This document shows, in pieces, positions 7,114 through 11,179 of a DNA stretch of 11,179 nucleotides. This stretch comes from Rhodoferax sp. (GTDB lineage: Bacteria; Pseudomonadota; Gammaproteobacteria; Burkholderiales; Burkholderiaceae): positions 1-11,179 of the forward strand of contig JAIFMT010000027.1 of NCBI GenBank assembly GCA_020048295.1, written 5' to 3'. Numbering within the stretch: the first letter of the stretch is position 1; the number at the start of each line of letters is the position of its first letter. The notes below the pieces were generated by a model. That model did not search any database, was not told the origin of the DNA, and saw only the letters and a list, made by a program, of their open reading frames with translations. Position numbers and translations under genes: made by a program.

Positions 7114-9489
7114 TCAGGCACTGACCAGTTTTTCGAACTCGGCCACCGGCACCGGTCGGCTAAACAGGTAGCCCTGGCAGTCATGACACCCAGCAGCTGC
7201 CAGAAATGTGCGCTGCGCCTCGGTTTCCACGCCTTCGGCAATCACGCCCAGGTCCAGGCTATGGGCCAGCGTCACAATAGTTTTTGCAATCGATGCGTCG
7301 TTGGGGTCCACCAGAATGTCGCGAACAAACGACGCGTCGATCTTGAGTTGGTCCAGCGGCAGTTGCTTCAGGTATGACAAGGACGAATAGCCGGTGCCAA
7401 AGTCATCCAGTGAAAACGCCACGCCGTGTTGCTTCAAAACAGACATTTTTTCGATCACCTGCTCAACGTCCTGCACCAGCAGGCTCTCGGTCAGCTCCAG
7501 CTTGAGTCGCCGCGGATTGGCACCGGCTTGGGTCAAGGCACCCAACACCTGTTCGACAAAATTGGCTTGGCGGAATTGCCGGGCGCTGACATTGACGGCA
7601 ATGCTGAGGTGGCTCATACCAGGTTGCGTGGCCCAGCGTGCCAGCTGGTTGCAGGCCTCTTGCAATACCCATTGGCCAATTGGCAGGATCAGGCCGCTGT
7701 CTTCGGCCAGCGCGATGAAGTCAAGTGGTGGCACCATGCCGCGTTCTGGGTGTTGCCAGCGGATCAGTGCCTCGGCACCCATGATTTGGTTAGTGCCTTT
7801 GACTTGCGCCTGGTAGTACAACAAAAACTGGTGTTGGCTCAGTGCCTGGCGCAAATCGCTCTCTAGCGCGGCGTGCTCCTTGACGGCGGATTCCATGCGT
7901 GGGTCAAAAAAGCGCCATCCATTGCGGCCCGCTTCTTTGGACTTGTACATTGCAATTTCAGCCTGTTTCATCAATTCTTCAGGGCTGACCTGGTTGCCCT
8001 TGAGCATGGCAATGCCAACGCTGGCAGAGCTGTGCTGGGTGAGCTCTCCGAGCTGGTAGCTGCGGTTGAGCGCGGCCAGTATTTTTTGGGCCAGTGTTTC
8101 GGTTTTTGTTGCACTGGCTGCTTCGTCTGCAGTCAAGCCTTGCAGAATCAGCACGAACTCATCGCCGCCGAGCCGGGCCACGGTGTCTCCGGCGCGCACC
8201 AGCTGCGTTAGCCGCTGGGACACTTGCTGCAGCAATTGGTCACCGATCTCGTGTCCCAGCGTGTCATTGATGGTTTTGAACTTGTCCAGATCAACAAACA
8301 ACAACGCACTGAAAGTGTCGGTGCGGGTGCTGGCAGCCATTGCCTGCTTCAGGCGATCCATCAGCAAGACACGGTTGGGCAGGCCGGTCAACTGGTCAAA
8401 GTTGGCCAGTGTGTTGATTTTGACCTCAGCGCGCTTGCGCTCGGTAATGTCGACCATCGAAGCCATCATGCAAAAAGGCTGACCGGCATCGTTGAGCACC
8501 ATGTTGGCCGCCAATTGCACATCGGCGGTGCTGCCGTCGCTGCGGCGTGCCCGTAGTTCACCCTGCCAGCGTCCGTGTTGTTGCAATGCCCGTAATACCG
8601 GTGTCAGCGCGCTTGTGTCGTCCCAGAAAGCCTTGATCGGCTGGCCGAGTGCTGCCTCAGTGCTGTCCAAGCGCCACAGGTTGGCGCAGGCCTGGTTCAT
8701 GTAGGTCAGCCGGGTGTCCAGGCCAGCAATCGCGATGGCGTTGAGCGAGGAAGCCATGGCGCTGTCTTTGGTGCGTAAGTCTTTCACTTGCGACAACAAG
8801 GCTTGTTGTTGTTGGTACAGGCGCTCGCGCATGTTGTTCAGTGCTGCGACCAGTTCGGAAAACTCGTCACCCACGCGTGGCTCGCGGCGTTCGAGTTTGA
8901 GCGGGCCGGTGCTCTGGTCTTCGGCTACCCGGGCTGCGTGGTGGGCTACCTGCACGATGTGCCGACCAATCATCTGGTAGAACAGGCTGAAAACGAATAC
9001 CACCACAAAAAAAGTTTTCAGCACATTGGCAGCAAGAAAAAACAACAGGCGATCAATGGTGCGTTGATAGACCTCCTTGTAACTCGCGGCCACACGCAGT
9101 TCACCGATGAGCAGCTTTTGCCCGCGATGCTCCCGCCAAAGTGGAAAAGTGCGCTGCAGACCGTTGCCCGGCACTTCAACACCACGGCTAAGCAGTGTCT
9201 TTCCGTCAACACGAATTTCTGCCAGGTTGAAATTGGGCAATCGGGTAATCCCCATCAGCAGGGTGCCTAACCGATCCTGGTCAACGACCCAGACGTTTTC
9301 AATCACGCTGGGCAAGTACGCATCCTCAATCTGAACCATCTGGCTGTCGATGACGCGCAGATCGCGCAAATACTCAATGGACAGCTCAATGATGGTAATG
9401 CCCAGCGCCAGCACTGAGCTGAACAGCACAATGAAAGCGGCCAGCTTTTGCGCCAGCTGGCCGGGGTATCGCAATCGCCAAAAACCCAT
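7114..9489 (-). CDS. Membrane PAS-GGDEF-EAL c-di-GMP signalling protein
   Basis: 791 residues. Membrane helix 1 (about 15-37) and helix 2 (about 151-172) bound a periplasmic sensor of about 110 residues that resembles the CHASE5 type. A HAMP-like stretch (about 173-230), a PAS domain (about 243-350), GGDEF and EAL domains follow. GGDEF is intact at 441-445 with inhibitory-site RAGD at 432-435. The EAL domain keeps Glu573 (EAL), Asn633, Glu665, Asp695/Asp696 (DDFGTG), Lys716, Glu752 (EGVET) and Gln772, the metal and catalytic set. Both synthesis and hydrolysis of c-di-GMP are therefore possible; which dominates cannot be read. It lies 32 bp downstream of a solute-binding-protein gene on the same strand, like MbaA after NspS in Vibrio cholerae. 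The Shine-Dalgarno is weak, so translation may be coupled to the upstream gene. Confidence 0.95.
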   Translation of the reverse strand: MGFWRLRYPGQLAQKLAAFIVLFSSVLALGITIIELSIEYLRDLRVIDSQMVQIEDAYLPSVIENVWVVDQDRLGTLLMGITRLPNFNLAEIRVDGKTLLSRGVEVPGNGLQRTFPLWREHRGQKLLIGELRVAASYKEVYQRTIDRLLFFLAANVLKTFFVVVFVFSLFYQMIGRHIVQVAHHAARVAEDQSTGPLKLERREPRVGDEFSELVAALNNMRERLYQQQQALLSQVKDLRTKDSAMASSLNAIAIAGLDTRLTYMNQACANLWRLDSTEAALGQPIKAFWDDTSALTPVLRALQQHGRWQGELRARRSDGSTADVQLAANMVLNDAGQPFCMMASMVDITERKRAEVKINTLANFDQLTGLPNRVLLMDRLKQAMAASTRTDTFSALLFVDLDKFKTINDTLGHEIGDQLLQQVSQRLTQLVRAGDTVARLGGDEFVLILQGLTADEAASATKTETLAQKILAALNRSYQLGELTQHSSASVGIAMLKGNQVSPEELMKQAEIAMYKSKEAGRNGWRFFDPRMESAVKEHAALESDLRQALSQHQFLLYYQAQVKGTNQIMGAEALIRWQHPERGMVPPLDFIALAEDSGLILPIGQWVLQEACNQLARWATQPGMSHLSIAVNVSARQFRQANFVEQVLGALTQAGANPRRLKLELTESLLVQDVEQVIEKMSVLKQHGVAFSLDDFGTGYSSLSYLKQLPLDQLKIDASFVRDILVDPNDASIAKTIVTLAHSLDLGVIAEGVETEAQRTFLAAAGCHDCQGYLFSRPVPVAEFEKLVSA

Positions 9490-9521
9490 CAGTGGTTCCG
9501 CTGTTTTTTGCGCTATTCGTT

Positions 9522-10322
9522 CTATTTGGTCAGCGTTGTCAGCGTGGCATCAAAAATGCGCTTGTAACTGCCGTTGGCCTTCATGCGCGCCAGCGCCTGC
9601 GCAACGCGGGGCACCAAAGCCTCGTGCTTTTTGTTGAGGTAAATGAACATGTCCGTGCGTGCCAGTGGTGGCTCCAGGGCGTGCGCCTTCAGGCCCAAGT
9701 CACGAACTCTTTGAAGTCCTTGCCAGCGTTCATACAGTGCCAAGTCAGTTCGGCCGTTGGCCAAAAGACCGAACAATTGGTCTGCGTCACGCACCTGCGT
9801 GACCTCCTTGGCGTTGCGCACGTTGTTTTCAAAAATCTTCCAGCCAATCATGTAGCTGACCACATACGGCTCAAGCGACTTCCAGTCGGGGGTACTGGCT
9901 TGCACGTGGGTCGCATAGGCAACAAAATCGTTGGAAATCAGGGGTTCTGGCACACGGATCAGGTTGGGGAACTGCTTTTCAAGCCCGGCAATGCGCATGG
10001 CTTCACCGTCATCAATGCCCGCATCCGCATTCAGCAGGGTTCGTGCTGTTGCGGATGAAAAAACCTGCAGTTCGGCATCAAGCCCGGCTTCGCGAAATAC
10101 CGCCACGATCATCTGGTCCAAAAACCCCTTGTGGTCTGGCGTGGTGTAGGGTGCCAAAACACCCGTTGTCAGCACCAGCTTGTCGGCTGCCTGTGCACTG
10201 CTGCACATCGCCAACCCCCAAATGACGGCCGCCACACCGCGCACCCACCAGCGCTTGAAGGCAGCACCATCGCGGCGACCACAGTGGGGTTTTGTTGGCA
10301 GAAAAGCGTTGCTGATGAACAT
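9522..10322 (-). CDS. Family-3 extracellular solute-binding protein, probable sensor partner
   Basis: 266 residues of the SBP_bac_3 type (periplasmic amino-acid-binding fold). A signal peptide runs from the basic KRWW (23-26) through a hydrophobic core to AQA, with likely cleavage after Ala45. LAMC (37-40) looks slightly like a lipobox, but Met before Cys makes lipidation unlikely. The annotated ATG adds about 22 residues ahead of the signal peptide and has no Shine-Dalgarno, so a later GTG (residue 27 or 30) is possible. The region that usually carries the ligand-binding TPER motif reads instead GEAMRIAGLEKQFPNLIRVP (106-125), typical of a divergent subgroup often found as lone genes. No transporter genes adjoin. 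The following gene is a membrane GGDEF-EAL protein, so a sensory role is inferred. Confidence 0.85.
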   Translation of the reverse strand: MFISNAFLPTKPHCGRRDGAAFKRWWVRGVAAVIWGLAMCSSAQAADKLVLTTGVLAPYTTPDHKGFLDQMIVAVFREAGLDAELQVFSSATARTLLNADAGIDDGEAMRIAGLEKQFPNLIRVPEPLISNDFVAYATHVQASTPDWKSLEPYVVSYMIGWKIFENNVRNAKEVTQVRDADQLFGLLANGRTDLALYERWQGLQRVRDLGLKAHALEPPLARTDMFIYLNKKHEALVPRVAQALARMKANGSYKRIFDATLTTLTK

Positions 10323-10508
10323 GGTGCTATCTACAAGAAGAGAAAAAGGTGGATGTCATGCGGGCCGCCAGTGCCTTGTCTTTAGTTTTTGCGCGCCAAC
10401 CGCAGGCCAGATTGTCGCACCGCCAAGCACTACCGCCTGGCTGCAGATACTAGTCTGCGCGCGCTGCACCGGCTGATTTGCATGCGATTCTTGGCATTGC
10501 CCAGCTTG
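10323..10508. other. 186-bp intergenic leader between hybrid kinase and solute-binding protein
   Basis: This gap separates the kinase stop codon from the next minus-strand start. It holds one small inverted repeat, GCAGA-tactag-TCTGC (10443-10458), without a following T-run. No convincing promoter hexamers or intrinsic terminator are visible. The length suggests the solute-binding-protein pair has its own promoter, but read-through from the kinase gene is possible. Confidence 0.4.
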
Positions 10509-11179
10509 TCATGGCCGGTTGTTAGCAGCGCCGCCAAGGCAACGCGCCAGCAGCTTGATCAGGCTATCCAGGTCAATCGGCTTGGCCAGAAAATCATCCA
10601 TACCCGCCTCTTTGCAACGCTGTTTGTCGTCTTCAAAGGCACCGGCGGTCAGCGCCACGATATGGCAGCGTTTGGCACCGTGCGCGGCTTCCCACTCGCG
10701 GATGCAGCGGGTGGCCCGCTGGCCATCCATCACCGGCATCTGGATGTCCATCAGGATCAGGTCATAGCCTTTGCCGCCAGTGACTGCATCCACCGCAGCT
10801 TGCCCGTCTTCCACAAAGTCGGCTTCCAGGCCCTGGCTTTCCAGCAGCGCCTTGGCCACCATGCGGTTCACCGGGTTGTCTTCAGCCACCAGAATGCGAC
10901 CGCTCAGCGTGGTGCTGCCGTTACTGGCCGCGTTGCCGGAGGGCTGCTCCATCGCTGCGGTGATGGGTAAATTGGCCTGTGGTTCGGTGGCTGCCCGGAA
11001 CCAGAAACGCGAGCCAATGCCGACGTTGCTCTCCAGCCCCACCTGTCCGTGCATCAGCTCGGCCAGCCGTGCCACGATCGACAGGCCCAGCCCGGTGCCG
11101 CCAAACTGGCGTGTGGTGGAACTATCGGCCTGGGTAAAGGGCTTGAACAACAGCGCGTGTTTTTCGGGCGGGATGCCAA
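10509..11179 (-). CDS. Hybrid sensor histidine kinase, C-terminal part (5' end outside window)
   Basis: The minus-strand frame stays open to the window edge; the true start lies beyond 11179. The visible part begins inside the ATPase domain with GIPPEKHALLFKPFTQADSS, continues with GGTGLGLSI, and ends the kinase at GSRFWF. A Pro/Ser/Asn-rich linker leads to a receiver with acidic Glu-Asp (ILVAEDN), the phospho-acceptor Asp in LMDIQMP (complement of 10746-10748), Thr in ALTAG and Lys in LAKPID. All receiver key residues are present. It closely resembles the end of the kinase at 1833-4235, so the two are paralogues. It lies upstream, on the same strand, of the solute-binding protein and GGDEF-EAL pair. 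No Hpt domain follows the receiver. The sensor cannot be described. Confidence 0.93.
   Translation of the reverse strand, partial: GIPPEKHALLFKPFTQADSSTTRQFGGTGLGLSIVARLAELMHGQVGLESNVGIGSRFWFRAATEPQANLPITAAMEQPSGNAASNGSTTLSGRILVAEDNPVNRMVAKALLESQGLEADFVEDGQAAVDAVTGGKGYDLILMDIQMPVMDGQRATRCIREWEAAHGAKRCHIVALTAGAFEDDKQRCKEAGMDDFLAKPIDLDSLIKLLARCLGGAANNRP

Noticed and set aside
10443..10458. GCAGA/TCTGC inverted repeat, considered as a terminator or operator
   Set aside because: The stem is only five pairs with no T-run on either strand, and it could arise by chance.
11148..11150. Apparent TTG start for the right-edge kinase fragment
   Set aside because: The frame continues upstream to the window edge with conserved ATPase-domain residues (GIPPEKHALL), so this TTG is an internal Leu codon.
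1..11179. CRISPR array, tRNA, rRNA or phage genes
   Set aside because: No regularly spaced repeats, tRNA-like cloverleaf, rRNA signature or phage structural gene was seen in the window.

Overview
The window looks like a chromosomal signalling locus of a betaproteobacterium, most likely Burkholderiales/Comamonadaceae (Rhodoferax- or Polaromonas-like). This rests on the moderately high G+C coding sequence, long hybrid kinases with Ala/Gln-rich linkers, a CalB-type aldehyde dehydrogenase and a VF530-family small protein. The genus is an inference from style; no marker gene is present.

Layout, left to right. Positions 1-96 hold the decayed tail end of an IS3-family transposase fragment, followed by about 575 bp without a convincing gene (short hairpins, possibly REP-like). 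Positions 672-5291 form a probable minus-strand operon, transcribed right to left: a ribose/AI-2-type periplasmic binding lipoprotein, a membrane-bound hybrid histidine kinase with a dCACHE-like sensor, and a bacteriohemerythrin-GGDEF diguanylate cyclase. Two plus-strand genes follow after a 38-bp divergent gap: a VF530-type small DNA-binding protein and a coniferyl-aldehyde-dehydrogenase-like enzyme. Positions 7114-10322 are a second minus-strand pair: a family-3 solute-binding protein and, 32 bp downstream of it, a membrane PAS-GGDEF-EAL protein. The right edge carries the C-terminal part of another hybrid kinase (ATPase end plus receiver), cut by the window boundary.

How the genes may work together. 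Both periplasmic binding proteins lack any transporter permease or ATPase gene in the window, and each lies directly upstream of a membrane sensor with a periplasmic domain. This is the arrangement of LuxP-LuxQ (binding protein plus hybrid kinase) and NspS-MbaA (binding protein plus GGDEF-EAL). The simplest reading is two ligand-sensing co-receptor modules, one driving a phosphorelay and one driving c-di-GMP turnover. A third, cytoplasmic, oxygen- or redox-responsive input would come from the hemerythrin-GGDEF protein. Both GGDEF domains keep the active-site motif and the RxxD inhibitory site, and the EAL domain keeps its catalytic residues. No Hpt protein or stand-alone response regulator is visible, so the kinases' downstream target is unknown.
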